Of a stretch of 64,000 bases of DNA, positions 16,530-26,134 are shown piece by piece. The DNA comes from CBDFNC01 sp965249895 (lineage in GTDB: Bacteria; Pseudomonadota; Gammaproteobacteria; Enterobacterales; CBDFNC01), in contig CBDFNC010000005.1 in the NCBI GenBank assembly GCA_965249895.1, positions 1,116,001 through 1,180,000 of the forward strand. The letters run 5' to 3'. Both the position numbers and the translations under genes were made by a program. The notes under the pieces are model-generated. The model saw only the letters and a program-made list of their open reading frames with translations. It was not told the origin of the DNA and ran no database searches. Positions within the stretch are counted from its first letter, which is position 1. Every line of letters begins with the position of its first letter.

Positions 16530-18692
16530 ATGGCTGACACCCAAGTTTCACCGCAAGAACTAGCGCAGTTCGACCTGCCGCAACGAACCGATTTCCCCTG
16601 GATAACCAAGGTAATTTCCGCCACAGGCGTCATATTGGCGACCTTGCATATCTGGTTTAACACCCTGGCAACCTTACCCGAACTATGGGTATCGGCGACC
16701 CATTTCGCCGGATTTGCTGTTATTTGCGCCCTCTGGTACCCGGCCCACAGCAGCCTCAAACGAAGTAAACTGGCGCTGGCAGCAGACATACTGTTGGCGG
16801 TGGTCGCCGTCGCTTGTTTGATTTATATCCCCCTGGCCGAAGACGCCTTATATGATCGCGGCGTGACATTTGTCACCGGTGATTGGATTTTTTCTATTCT
16901 CGCCATATTAGTCGTGCTTGAGCTGATCCGCCGAACCATGGGCTGGTTTATTCCTGTACTGATCTTGATTTCGTTAAGCTATGTCGTCTTCTGGGGCAGC
17001 TGGGTAGGTGGCATGTTCCACTTCCCTGGCCTCAGCGCCGAAACCCTGCTCTATCGCAGTTTTTACAGTTCTGAAGGCATGTTTGGACCTATCTCCCGCA
17101 TCAGCTGGAGCTATGTCTTTATGTTTATCCTGTTTGGCGCATTCCTGGTCCGCTCAGGTGCGGGGGATTATATTATCGATATCTCACGCGCCGTCGCCGG
17201 AAAAATAACCGGGGGCCCTGGTTTTGTCGCCGTGCTGGGCTCAGGCTTGATGGGTTCGGTATCGGGATCCAGTGTCGCCAACACTGTTTCTACTGGGGTT
17301 ATCACGATTCCCTTGATGAAACGCGCTGGTTTTCCGGCTCGGTTTGCGGCCGGGGTTGAAGCCGCAGCGTCCACCGGCGGGCAACTTATGCCTCCAGTAA
17401 TGGGCGCCGGGGCGTTTATCATGGCCTCGTACACTCAGATCCCTTATGTGGAAATTATTTCAGTGTCCGTCGTACCCGCGCTGATCTACTTCCTCTCGGT
17501 GGCGTTTTTCGTGCGTATCGAGGCCAAGCGCAGTGGTGTGCAGGATCTCAATGTTACCGCTGAGCCAGTATGGAAAGTATTGGTTGGCGGTTGGCATTAT
17601 CTTATTCCACTGCTTGTTTTGGTCTCTCTGTTGGTCAGTGGTTTTACCCCCACCTATGCCGCAGGCCTGTCTATTCTTGCCGTGGTCGTTGCTTCCTGGT
17701 TATCGCCCAACAAAATGGGGCCCAAGGCAATTTTTGAAGCCATGGCACAGGGCTCACGTAACATGGCCACAACGGCGATACTGCTTACCGGCATCGGCTT
17801 AGTGGTAAACGTCATCAGCACCACGGGCATAGGTAATACCTTCTCACTGATGATCAACGAATGGGCTGGCGGCAGTCTAATGATCATGCTGTTGTTGATT
17901 GCATTAGCGTCGCTGATCCTGGGTATGGGACTTCCGGTTACTGCGGCATATATTGTGCTGGGCACCCTCTCCGCACCGGCCCTTTATAACCTGATCGCCG
18001 AAGATCAACTGGTCCAGCTAATCGTACAAGGGCAGTTGCCCGAGCAAGCCAAGGCTATCTTTATGTTGGCCGCTCCCGAACAATTAAGCGCCCTGGCCGC
18101 GCCCATGGCGTTAACGGATGCGCAGCAGCTGCTGGCAATGGTACCGGCTGACTTTATGGGCACCCTGCTAGAGCAAGGCCTGGGATTAGAAGCCGTCGGA
18201 CTGGCGTTACTGTCAGCGCATTTGATCATCTTCTGGTTATCACAAGACAGCAATGTCACCCCGCCAGTATGTTTAACTGCATTTGCGGCGGCCACCATTG
18301 CCCGTACGCCACCCATGCGCACAGGTTTTACTGCGTGGAAAATCGCCAAAGGCCTGTACCTGGTGCCACTGCTGATGGCTTACACCGCATTGGTCAGTGG
18401 GGATTGGGTTGCTGTAGTCACTATTGGCGGCTTTGCTATTTTCGGGACTTACGCGCTTATCGCTGCAATTGAAGGTTATCTGGAAGGCAAATTGAATATT
18501 GGTCTTCGCCTGATAGCAGTTGCATCCGGTATTGCCCTGGTGTGGCCCGAACTGCCGCTGGTTGTTCGCTTGATTGGCCTGGCCATCTTCCTGGCACTGT
18601 TTTTCTACAGTCGTAAATTAGACGAACAGCCAGCAGCAGCAAACAACACAGAGCAGGGGGCCACCGTCGACAACCAAGCACTAAGCTCGTAA
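16530..18692 (+). CDS. TRAP transporter fused 4TM/12TM permease
   Basis: 720 residues with many membrane helices. The N-terminal quarter is the small DctQ-like unit; the rest is the DctM-like unit with GSGLMGSVSGSSVANTVST and PVMGAGAFIMASYTQIPY, typical of TAXI-associated fused permeases. It uses an ion gradient to import the solute bound by the upstream TAXI receptor. The poorly conserved insertion around residues 490-560 is rich in Ala/Leu. Its last 12 bases overlap the 3' end of the convergent kinase gene. Confidence 0.92.
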   Translation: MADTQVSPQELAQFDLPQRTDFPWITKVISATGVILATLHIWFNTLATLPELWVSATHFAGFAVICALWYPAHSSLKRSKLALAADILLAVVAVACLIYIPLAEDALYDRGVTFVTGDWIFSILAILVVLELIRRTMGWFIPVLILISLSYVVFWGSWVGGMFHFPGLSAETLLYRSFYSSEGMFGPISRISWSYVFMFILFGAFLVRSGAGDYIIDISRAVAGKITGGPGFVAVLGSGLMGSVSGSSVANTVSTGVITIPLMKRAGFPARFAAGVEAAASTGGQLMPPVMGAGAFIMASYTQIPYVEIISVSVVPALIYFLSVAFFVRIEAKRSGVQDLNVTAEPVWKVLVGGWHYLIPLLVLVSLLVSGFTPTYAAGLSILAVVVASWLSPNKMGPKAIFEAMAQGSRNMATTAILLTGIGLVVNVISTTGIGNTFSLMINEWAGGSLMIMLLLIALASLILGMGLPVTAAYIVLGTLSAPALYNLIAEDQLVQLIVQGQLPEQAKAIFMLAAPEQLSALAAPMALTDAQQLLAMVPADFMGTLLEQGLGLEAVGLALLSAHLIIFWLSQDSNVTPPVCLTAFAAATIARTPPMRTGFTAWKIAKGLYLVPLLMAYTALVSGDWVAVVTIGGFAIFGTYALIAAIEGYLEGKLNIGLRLIAVASGIALVWPELPLVVRLIGLAIFLALFFYSRKLDEQPAAANNTEQGATVDNQALSS

Positions 18693-20783
18693 AAAAGTTA
18701 GGCTAAAGGTCATGCCCGCTGACCCCTGGTTAGCGGGCAAAACTGAGTCAATCGAGGCTCCTTGCTGCTGAGACGAATTATTCACCGCATTAATGCTACC
18801 TTTCATATCGCGAACACTGTTTGCGGAAATAGCTAAACCCAGGCCCAGGCCAACCCCTATTTTTTTGCTTGTATAAAACGGCTCAAACAAGTGGGATAAC
18901 GCTTCCTCTGTCACCCCAGCCCCATTATCAGTTACCTTAACCTGCACTTTTTCATTCGTTGCAGTTGCTGTAATTGTCAGACTAGGATCGTCGCGCCCTT
19001 CCATCGCATCAAGGGCGTTAACGATAAGGTTGCCAAACACCAGACTCAGACGCTGTGCCTCCCCCTGTATCTCAGGTAACCCGCGGGGGATATAAAGACT
19101 AACATCCACCTCTTCGAGCCGGGACTGGTGAATACGCAAAACCTGCTCGATAGTTTCTGCGACAGAAACAGGGATCAGTTGTTCGGGTCGGTTGAACGCA
19201 AACGTTTTAAGCTGTTTTGTCATCCCCGCCATTCGGTCAACCAGGCTGTCCACCAGCTTCATATTCGAGATCATCATATCCGGTCGGCCGCGCTCAATCA
19301 GAACTTCACTGCTTGAAAGCAGGGTCTTGATGCCGGTTAACGGCTGATTTAACTCATGGGTTATAGCACTGGACATACGCCCGAGCGCCGCCATTTTACT
19401 ACTAAGCACCAGCTCTTCCTGGGCCTCCTGCAACGCAGCGGTTCGCTCACTTACCCTTTGCTCTAGATCTTGATTAGCTGCCCGCAGGGCATTCTCGGCT
19501 TTCTTGCGTTTACTGATATCGATTACTGTGACCAAAAAGCCGGTTTTGCTGTGCCCTGGCAGCATGGTCATGGAAAACAATACGGGAAAGCGTGAGCCAT
19601 CACTGCGCTGCGCCATCGCTTCCACTCCCGTCAAATCCCCGATTTCCTGATTTTTGGGCAGACTTTTAAGTAACGCCATCACGGAAGAGTTACCTGTAAA
19701 TGTTTCGAACAATTGCCAGGCAAAAATATCACTGGCCAATGACTCAGATAGATTGAAATACGTCAGTGCAGTGGGATTCGCAAAACTTATCTTACCTTCG
19801 CTATTGAGTAACAGCAGACCAACATTGGTTTTACTGATCATCCGCCTTAAGCGATATTCAGATTTAACCACCAGTTGCTGTAATTGCTGCTGAGAGCGAA
19901 GTTTTTGCCGTCGCTCATAAATAAACAGCGACAACGCCAGTAACAAGGCCATCATCACGATGGCCACAAAACCAACCCAGTTAGCAATCTTGTCTAGGTT
20001 TGCCAAAGGAGTCAGGTAATAAATATTCCATCTCAAGTCATCAAGCTGAACACGCTGAACTAGGAAGTCATTGCCGTTTAAGTTGAGCCTTACCGTAGAT
20101 GTGCCATCGAACAGCTCCAGTGGAACAAACGCCAGGTCTGAAACTTGGTTTAGTCGCTGCGGATTTAACGTCTGACTACTGGATAAAAAGAACTTCTTAT
20201 TCTCGTCACTGATCAGAACCAGTTCATTCGACGCCAGCCAGGAGTCGGTCAGGGTCTCCAAAGCAATTCTAACCACAGCAATACCAATTAGCTGCGATTT
20301 GGCATAGATAGGCGCGGCCAGATAAAAACGCGCCTCTCCTTCAACCAGGTAACTAAAGGTCACAACCTCACCACCGTGTCGAAACAATATTTCGGCAATC
20401 GCCTCTCCATCATCGGGTTTCCACTGTGCCGGGTTAAGGCTGGACACCACCAACTGGCCACCTGGTGTGAGAATATGCCACCCCCTGGTTATAGCCGCCT
20501 TATCAAGTTGTGAAAGGTGAGATGCAACTTCACTGCTTAAACGCGAGTCCCCCTGCAGTAACGCCAGGCTGGACTGGTGCTCGGCAATCAAATAGGGAAG
20601 GAAATGAAAGCGGGATAATGTGCGGCGAAGATCACCCACATAGGTTAATAAGCGGTTTTCACCTGTGTCATGGGTCTGTTTGAGCAGTACCCCCCGAGTG
20701 ACCTCACGGACGGCAAACGTGCTGGCTATTATGCTAAGGGACACAATAAAAACGGTCAGCATTAATTTTATTCGCGGCGACAA
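18681..20783 (-). CDS. dctB: DctB-like sensor histidine kinase
   Basis: 700 residues. One membrane helix at 7-25, a double-Cache-like periplasmic sensor to about 260, a second helix near 268-290, a PAS domain about 310-425, a coiled coil, then HisKA with His476 (SSAITHELNQPLTG) and an ATPase domain (NLIVNALDAM N-box, VTDNGAGV, GLGLGLAIS). DctB proteins sense C4-dicarboxylates and phosphorylate DctD; here the partner is probably the activator at 13653-15002. The gene converges on the permease, so the transporter is bracketed by its two regulators. Confidence 0.92.
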   Translation of the reverse strand: MSPRIKLMLTVFIVSLSIIASTFAVREVTRGVLLKQTHDTGENRLLTYVGDLRRTLSRFHFLPYLIAEHQSSLALLQGDSRLSSEVASHLSQLDKAAITRGWHILTPGGQLVVSSLNPAQWKPDDGEAIAEILFRHGGEVVTFSYLVEGEARFYLAAPIYAKSQLIGIAVVRIALETLTDSWLASNELVLISDENKKFFLSSSQTLNPQRLNQVSDLAFVPLELFDGTSTVRLNLNGNDFLVQRVQLDDLRWNIYYLTPLANLDKIANWVGFVAIVMMALLLALSLFIYERRQKLRSQQQLQQLVVKSEYRLRRMISKTNVGLLLLNSEGKISFANPTALTYFNLSESLASDIFAWQLFETFTGNSSVMALLKSLPKNQEIGDLTGVEAMAQRSDGSRFPVLFSMTMLPGHSKTGFLVTVIDISKRKKAENALRAANQDLEQRVSERTAALQEAQEELVLSSKMAALGRMSSAITHELNQPLTGIKTLLSSSEVLIERGRPDMMISNMKLVDSLVDRMAGMTKQLKTFAFNRPEQLIPVSVAETIEQVLRIHQSRLEEVDVSLYIPRGLPEIQGEAQRLSLVFGNLIVNALDAMEGRDDPSLTITATATNEKVQVKVTDNGAGVTEEALSHLFEPFYTSKKIGVGLGLGLAISANSVRDMKGSINAVNNSSQQQGASIDSVLPANQGSAGMTFSLTFLRA

Positions 20784-21251
20784 ATTCCTGCCCTCTATAA
20801 GCTATTCAGCCCAATGTTATCAGGCCGTAATCAGAATTCAGGCTAACACCTGATTTTCATTTTTTTCGATACCAATCAAACTCGGGTAACAGTTCGAGAA
20901 GGGTTTTTAGACGCCGAATTTGTTTGCTGACCTTGCGGGCTCGTACGCTGCGCAGATTTCATCCGCCCCTAGAATCAACGCGGCAATTGTTGCCCAAAAA
21001 CCATAAGTTTGATTGGTTCATCGTTTGCCGTTCTATACAGCGGCCTCGCCGCCATAACGTCAACCACAACGTCATGTTTTTACCTAACTCAGTGAATAAG
21101 ATCAACTATCATCAGTCATTTACCATCCTTTGTAAGATAATATTTACTGACATGCCGACGTCGAATTCAAATAATAAGTAATTTTTAAGAAACCGACGGG
21201 ATGCTAAAAATGCGATAAGTATATTTACTTAACCAAATTGAGGTTTGTAAT
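20784..21251. other. Intergenic region, no supported gene
   Basis: Leader of the kinase gene on one side and of the CBS gene on the other. No coding frame or strong repeat is recognised. The last 70 bases before 21252 are AT-rich and end with AGGTTTGTAATATG, giving a weak ribosome-binding site for the CBS gene. Confidence 0.3.
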
Positions 21252-21821
21252 ATGCCGATAACACTAAACACCCACAGTGTCACCAATGTTGATCATTTAA
21301 CATCTCCCGATGATTTCTATGACGTTACGCTAGACTCACCCGCTTTAAATATCCTGACTGATTTTAAAATGTATCGCCCGCTATTTATTCACGGCGATAC
21401 TGATATTGTGAAAGCAAAGGAGCTGATGGAGGAAAGCAATGTTAAATGGGAAATCGTGGTAGATAGCAAGCGCTACTTCCTTGGCACCCTAAACCTCGAT
21501 GACATTTCCGGGCAAAACCTGTTAGCCCTGACCTCAAAAAACAGGCCGCCGGAAGATATTAGCGTATTGGATGTGATGTCACCCCGAAATGCACTTAAAG
21601 CCATTTCCATTCAGGATATGCAGAAGGCAACGGTAGCTGACGTCGTTCAGACCCTAAAAGACGAGCACTGCGAACATTTCCTGGTAACCAACCCGGAGAC
21701 TCACCGTATTCGCGGAGTTTTGGCGGCCAATGAAATAGCCCGGCGTTTACATAGACCAACATCGGTGCAAGACGAAACGAGGCTGACCTTTTATCAGATG
21801 TTTAAAATGCGAACTACATAA
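21252..21821 (+). CDS. CBS-domain pair protein
   Basis: 189 residues. Two CBS-like units are visible: one around MYRPLFIHGDTDIVKAKELM...KRYFLGTLNLDDIS and the second around VLDVMSPRN...ATVADVVQTLKDEHCEHFLVTN...IRGVLAANEIARRL. CBS pairs bind adenine nucleotides and often regulate partners. No catalytic domain is attached and the neighbours give no partner. A perfect palindrome just downstream may end the transcript. Confidence 0.8.
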   Translation: MPITLNTHSVTNVDHLTSPDDFYDVTLDSPALNILTDFKMYRPLFIHGDTDIVKAKELMEESNVKWEIVVDSKRYFLGTLNLDDISGQNLLALTSKNRPPEDISVLDVMSPRNALKAISIQDMQKATVADVVQTLKDEHCEHFLVTNPETHRIRGVLAANEIARRLHRPTSVQDETRLTFYQMFKMRTT

Positions 21822-21837
21822 GGAGTAGTTTGATAAA

Positions 21838-21855
21838 CCAGCCCTGCAGGGCTGG
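21838..21855 (+). terminator. Perfect 18-bp palindrome after the CBS gene
   Basis: CCAGCCCTGCAGGGCTGG, a GC-rich perfect palindrome 16 bases after the stop. It is followed by ATTTCG rather than a T-run, so terminator function is only probable. Confidence 0.5.
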
Positions 21856-21868
21856 ATTTCGCTGCCTA

Positions 21869-22345
21869 TCAGGGCTTAAAAGGATCATAAAAATACTGCT
21901 CCACATCGAAATTTAGTTCGGAGACTAAGGGGTTTTCGATTTTGTACAGGGTCCGCTCTTGTAGCTTAACAAACGCCAGGCTTTCACCATATTTTGCCAG
22001 CCAAAGTTCCAATAATGATCCGTCTTCATAGGCCAGTATTAAGCCCTGTTCAATCCGTCTGATTAAATGCTTATTTTTTTATGTGTGTAGAAAAATCGGG
22101 GCAATGGGTAAACTATGGGCATACTTTTATCATAAGTAAGGTTTTTGATATGTCGATGGGAAATGTACTCATGCCAAAGCTCATTGGTACCGCGACAGAA
22201 CAGCTCAAAGCGGTTTGCCGCCACCATCTTAAACAATAACTCGTCACCATCGACTTCGCTGACCTGTATGCCGTTGGCCCGCAGAATTTCCACATCGCTC
22301 CAGTTGCGACCCTGACCATGATTAATTATCGGAACAGGCAACCGA
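21869..22345 (-). pseudogene. Truncated, frameshifted periplasmic solute-binding-like protein
   Basis: From the truncated upstream edge the frame reads GRNWSDVEILRANGIQVSEV, then LLFKMVAANRFELFCRGTNE, typical of a family of substrate-binding-like proteins that pair LRANG with a FxRG motif. It shifts frame in a run of A residues near 22075-22082 and continues RIEQGLILAYEDGSLLELWL, ending DVEQYFYDPFKP. The N-terminal half is missing where the sequence meets the chemoreceptor remnant. Confidence 0.7.
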
Positions 22346-22774
22346 CGCGTTAGGGCAAATTGCACAGGCTGTAGATCAGATTTCAGCGGCCAATGAACAA
22401 ATCGCCACGGCAGCAGAGGAGCAACAGCTGGTATCGGAAGAGATTAATCGAAATGGAACCCATCAAATAACGGGAATAAGGGTAACAATTGTAGCGGCCG
22501 CCGTAGAGCAGAGGCAATCTGCGAAGCCCGTGCCCACAAGGTTCGCCGAACGCGCATCCATGCATTTAACATCTCATCCCTGAGATGGATTCGGCACCTA
22601 CCGATCTATCGTGAGCTGTTACCCAGGTTTGACCGGTCCCATCGAAATATACACAACATCAGTGCCCTGGCGGACAGTTCATCTGAACTTGCACAACAAA
22701 ACACCAACGCCAGCCTGGCGCTACAGCAATTAAGCCAGAAGTTAGGCGAGCTGGTATCTCAGTTTAAGTTGTAA
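22325..22774 (+). pseudogene. Methyl-accepting chemotaxis protein, 3' remnant split by a MITE
   Basis: The frame SEQATDALGQIAQAVDQISA, then ANEQIATAAEEQQLVSEEIN, is the end of an MCP signalling domain. It is cut at 22454 and resumes after the inserted element as RNIHNISALADSSSELAQQN ... LSQKLGELVSQFKL-stop at 22774. Removing 22455-22640 plus one 8-base copy restores the frame. The 5' part of the gene is missing; it abuts the truncated binding-protein gene in the opposite direction near 22325-22345. Confidence 0.85.
22455..22640. mobile_element. MITE-A, intact 186-bp copy with 8-bp target duplication
   Basis: The element begins GGAACCCATCAAATAACGGG and ends with the complement of GGGACCGGTCAAACCTGGG, so its termini are imperfect inverted repeats (GGRACC..TCAAA). 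It is flanked by ATCGAAAT at 22447-22454 and 22641-22648, a direct 8-bp duplication of chemoreceptor coding sequence. No ORF is encoded. Other copies or parts lie at 13397-13520, 26270-26373, 37414-37519, 39295-39479 and 49757-51541. Confidence 0.85.
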
Positions 22775-22824
22775 TCCTCACGCCAACCGACAGTGAGTAA
22801 TCATCTCACGGTTGATTGGCGTGT

Positions 22825-23658
22825 TTAGCCCCACAGCGCGATCAGTACGGCACTAGAAACCAATCCAATTGTCGTTATGATTGATTTTTGATCTATCTTC
22901 TCCTGAAAAATAAATCGTCCAGCCAATATCGAAAAGAAAACTGACAGTCGCCGCAATGAAGATACATAGGCCACATGACCCAATGCCGACGCCTCATAAA
23001 ATGCCAGTAATGTGGCAAAGTGCGACAAGGATGGGAGCAGGTAAGCGGTCAAGCCTTTTAGTGTCAGCCCTCGCTCTCGCTTAACTAAAGTAACCACAAA
23101 CAGAAGTAAAAACATCACACTACAAACATGTGCGGTCCAGCCTATGGCGCCAATTTCCGTGGCTCCTACTTTATGCAGAATCGAACTGCCTCCCCAGAGT
23201 AACGACACGCTAAGCATCAACATTGAGGAAGGCTCCCGTACCAATTTTACCAACGAAAAGTTGTTGCCATAGAGAATAAAGCAAGTCGCCAGAACAATGC
23301 CCAAGGCTCCAATTGGCGACGGTTTATCCCCGAAGATAACTAAGCAAATAAGGGTTTGAAATACGGGGACGAAGCAAAGCATCGCCGATGTTTTGGAGAT
23401 ATCCCCCACTTTTAACGCCATCGCGTAAAGAACAATGGCTATGGTGTCCAGCAGTGACACCGTAATTAACACGCCAAACAGATAAGGTGATAGCGCTACA
23501 CCTGGAGCAACGGCAAGAATCATTATAGATATCGGCAATGTCACCGTAAGAAGAGCAAGAGACGAAGTAAGGCAGCTCATTTCATCAGATGACTTTTTAA
23601 TTGATATATCTCGAACAGATAAAAAGATGGCAGAGCCGATGGCGAAAAGCGCCCACAT
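22825..23658 (-). CDS. EamA/DMT-superfamily transporter
   Basis: About 277 residues from ATG 23658, which follows GGAG; the upstream extension to 23700 lacks one. Ten hydrophobic segments in two halves, each with the EamA pattern (AIFLSVRDISIKKSS...; SVSLLWGGSSILHKVGA), and a basic loop KRERGLTLKG between. Probably a metabolite exporter or carrier of the inner membrane; substrate unknown. The divergent or upstream neighbour is a Crp-type regulator in the same orientation, 92 bases away. Confidence 0.83.
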   Translation of the reverse strand: MWALFAIGSAIFLSVRDISIKKSSDEMSCLTSSLALLTVTLPISIMILAVAPGVALSPYLFGVLITVSLLDTIAIVLYAMALKVGDISKTSAMLCFVPVFQTLICLVIFGDKPSPIGALGIVLATCFILYGNNFSLVKLVREPSSMLMLSVSLLWGGSSILHKVGATEIGAIGWTAHVCSVMFLLLFVVTLVKRERGLTLKGLTAYLLPSLSHFATLLAFYEASALGHVAYVSSLRRLSVFFSILAGRFIFQEKIDQKSIITTIGLVSSAVLIALWG

Positions 23659-23749
23659 AATTTCTCCACAAAAGTAACTCGCGGTATTGTTCAACAACAC
23701 CCTGACTAATTGATGGAGGATATTTTGTGGTAATCAACGCAATGGGAAA

Positions 23750-24322
23750 TTAACCTTTGTTAATGCGCTGGCGAATCCTCGAAAGGCTAATAGGCGTAAT
23801 ACCAATATAATTCGCCAACTGAATGTTGCTCAGTGATGTGATCCAGTGGGGAAAGTGCGCCATAACGTAGAGGTAACGCTGCGCTGGAGTATTGAGTAGG
23901 AGAAAGGCTTCTTTTTGCTCTTTCAGGAGTAATTGATGTTTGAGTAATGCAAGCTGACAAGGCTGCCAGGTATCTAGCTCCAACAGGTGAAGAGGCACAC
24001 GAATAACGACGGCTGGTGTAATTGCCTCCAACTGGTATTTAGCCGATGTTTGCATCAACCAACTGGAATAAAATAAGCAAAATTCACCGGAAAAATAGAA
24101 TTCTTTGCAACGTTCTGTCCCCTGCTCTGAGAAGTGGCAGGCTCGCAAGATCCCATCAATCAAGAAATAACCATACTGTTGTTGGCTCCCTTGAGGTATC
24201 AATACCCCGCCCTCGGCAAAGCTCAGCCGTTTGAATCTGTGTTGTGCATTAGCAAGAGACTGCTCGCTGACGCCAGTTGCAGTGAAAAAGGCATTAAAAT
24301 TAGCCTGAGATTTCGGTCCCAT
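23750..24322 (-). CDS. Crp/Fnr-family transcriptional regulator
   Basis: 190 residues. A cyclic-nucleotide-binding-type beta roll (FAEGGVLIPQGSQQQYGYFLIDGILRA) is followed by the long helix and a C-terminal winged helix ending LSNIQLANYIGITPISLSRIRQ, where LANYIGITPISLSRIR is the helix-turn-helix. No FNR-type Cys cluster is present, and the cAMP-contact set is not obvious, so the ligand is unknown. The domain layout matches small Crp-like regulators that control a neighbouring exporter; here the DMT transporter is the obvious candidate. Confidence 0.83.
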   Translation of the reverse strand: MGPKSQANFNAFFTATGVSEQSLANAQHRFKRLSFAEGGVLIPQGSQQQYGYFLIDGILRACHFSEQGTERCKEFYFSGEFCLFYSSWLMQTSAKYQLEAITPAVVIRVPLHLLELDTWQPCQLALLKHQLLLKEQKEAFLLLNTPAQRYLYVMAHFPHWITSLSNIQLANYIGITPISLSRIRQRINKG

Positions 24323-24409
24323 TCCCTTAGTCCTAACTAGTACCCGGCAGAAAACTCACTTTTAAAGCACAACTTACCTATTGCTGATAAGTTGATTATT
24401 ATTGGCTTG

Positions 24410-24423
24410 GGTTATTTATAACC
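24410..24423. promoter_or_regulatory. Perfect palindrome upstream of the Crp-type regulator
   Basis: GGTTATTTATAACC, a 14-bp perfect palindrome about 90 bases upstream of the regulator start, followed by further GGTTAT half-sites. It could be an operator for the regulator. Inference only. Confidence 0.35.
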
Positions 24424-24470
24424 AGAATGGTTATTTTTTCTTGGTTATTATAAGAAATTGTTATAACAAG

Positions 24471-26134
24471 GCGTTTTCAGGGGATGTTTTGCCTGGCTAG
24501 TCGTGGCCATATTGCTCATTCTTCGGGAAAACACGCCAGCGTCAGGCTGCTTTTTTGTATGGCCCTCGTTTTCGCTTTCTCTCCACATCTCGCACCAAAG
24601 CGCCCAGGCGGTGAATGTTTTTCGCTACAACCGCCAGCGCGCTGTAACGCTTGAAACCGGCTAAACCGTGGTCGCGACACGTATCCAGGCCATGCACTTC
24701 CAGACCGTTAATGGCCGCTTCAACAGCGGAGTATTTTCTTTTTGTTTCGACAAACTCGGGCGCGTACTCATGTGCTTGCTCTGCTTTCGACAGCCGGCCT
24801 TTCTTTGGCAGCACTGTTAGCGCCAGTCGCTGCTTGAGTTCCTCCTGGTTTTCCTTGCTATGAAAACCCTTATCGAAGCTGCATATGTTTAGGCCGGCAT
24901 ACCGGTTTTGACTTTCTTCGACCATAGCGACAGCAACCTTGTCATCCGTCTGCTTTTCCATTACCTGATGATGCAGAATAAAGCTGTCGCTGTCAGCCAT
25001 GATACAGACTCGAAGCCCCAGCTCAACCGGTACGCCAGCCTTGCCTTTACAGATCCATTCGGTGTGTGGCTGAAAGATTGAAAATACCTTTTCAGTGTGA
25101 GGGATCTTCTCTCCCTCCAAAATTCGTCTGCGGATCTGGTCGATTTGCCGGTTGACATGGTCAAGGTAACTATCCAGTTTCGCCAACGCCAAGTTGAACA
25201 AACCGTATTTATGGCGCAGTAGTTCACGGGTTTGCCGGGCGCGATCTTCGACCTTCTGAGCGGACTCGATTAAGGCCTGGTGAGCCTGTTGTACCCGCTC
25301 AAGCTGGCGCTGTTGCTTAGCCTCATCTTTCGAGGTGGAATGCTTGAGTTTCTGAGCCTTGCGATACAGCTTCTTAAACTGGCGGATATTGTAGCGATAC
25401 TGCCGCCACAGGCTGTGGCCAAAGGGCTCACACAAGACGGCGCATTCTTCCATGGTCTTTCTAACGGCATCAAATAACAGATTAATATCGGTGGGATAAT
25501 GGACACGGGTTTCAACGACAAACGAATCACAGCGCCCGGTGATTGCGTCGTTTTCGTCCTTTTTTAGCAAGCGGTGGCCTGCCTTTACCACGCACTGGTT
25601 TATTCGGTCTAGCAACTCGGGAGTGAACAACATCAGGTTGTCTTTGATGCACTGCAAGCTGAACTTTTTACCGTCGCACCAGTTACTCAACCCCAATATG
25701 GTGCGGATAGTACTGTGCTGGTTGGCCAGTTCGTGAATACGATCAAAATCGGCATTCAGGCCGAGGCGCAACACCCCGAGCACCAGAATAGTCCACTGAG
25801 CCATACCGGGACGGCCGGTATCGGTGCTGGCGCTTTCACCATCCTCATTAATAGGGACGATCTCAGCGAGTATGGTGAATACCTCCTCGCGTAATTCCGG
25901 TGTGATATAAATGTGCTGAAGGCCAATGAGGAGCTTGGGAATATCATCACGGGATTTGGGATCGAATTCAATGTTGGCAATGTTAGCTTCACTGAGTTTG
26001 AACTGAGGATTGAGCACTTCTCTCATAAGATTTCGCCGCCTGAAGTTTTTTGAAAAATGAAGGTGTAACCCCTGCAGGTCGAGACAAAGTATAGGAAAAT
26101 CCTACAAGATCAGGCTATTACAGGCGAGTTTTCC
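24471..26134. mobile_element. ISNCY-like insertion sequence with candidate 10-bp direct repeat
   Basis: TTATAACAAG occurs at 24461-24470 and again at 26135-26144, on either side of a transposase gene, and is taken as the target duplication. This gives an element of about 1664 bp. The terminal inverted repeats are not obvious to the eye, so the ends are provisional. Confidence 0.55.
24542..26026 (-). CDS. ISNCY-family transposase
   Basis: 494 residues. The N-terminal region has RPGMAQWTILVLGVLRLGLN, a signature of ISNCY-type (DDE) transposases, followed by a coiled-coil insertion about 210-300 (KDEAKQQRQLERVQQAHQAL), then AGLNICSFDKGFHSKENQEE near 385-404 with a candidate catalytic Asp, and a C-terminal basic tail KRKRGPYKKAA. 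The frame is intact, so the element may still move. Family placement is from memory of conserved strings. Confidence 0.8.
   Translation of the reverse strand: MREVLNPQFKLSEANIANIEFDPKSRDDIPKLLIGLQHIYITPELREEVFTILAEIVPINEDGESASTDTGRPGMAQWTILVLGVLRLGLNADFDRIHELANQHSTIRTILGLSNWCDGKKFSLQCIKDNLMLFTPELLDRINQCVVKAGHRLLKKDENDAITGRCDSFVVETRVHYPTDINLLFDAVRKTMEECAVLCEPFGHSLWRQYRYNIRQFKKLYRKAQKLKHSTSKDEAKQQRQLERVQQAHQALIESAQKVEDRARQTRELLRHKYGLFNLALAKLDSYLDHVNRQIDQIRRRILEGEKIPHTEKVFSIFQPHTEWICKGKAGVPVELGLRVCIMADSDSFILHHQVMEKQTDDKVAVAMVEESQNRYAGLNICSFDKGFHSKENQEELKQRLALTVLPKKGRLSKAEQAHEYAPEFVETKRKYSAVEAAINGLEVHGLDTCRDHGLAGFKRYSALAVVAKNIHRLGALVRDVERKRKRGPYKKAA

Noticed and set aside
20924..21181. 85-codon plus-strand reading frame upstream of the CBS gene
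   Set aside because: No start signal, no family resemblance and composition typical of non-coding DNA.
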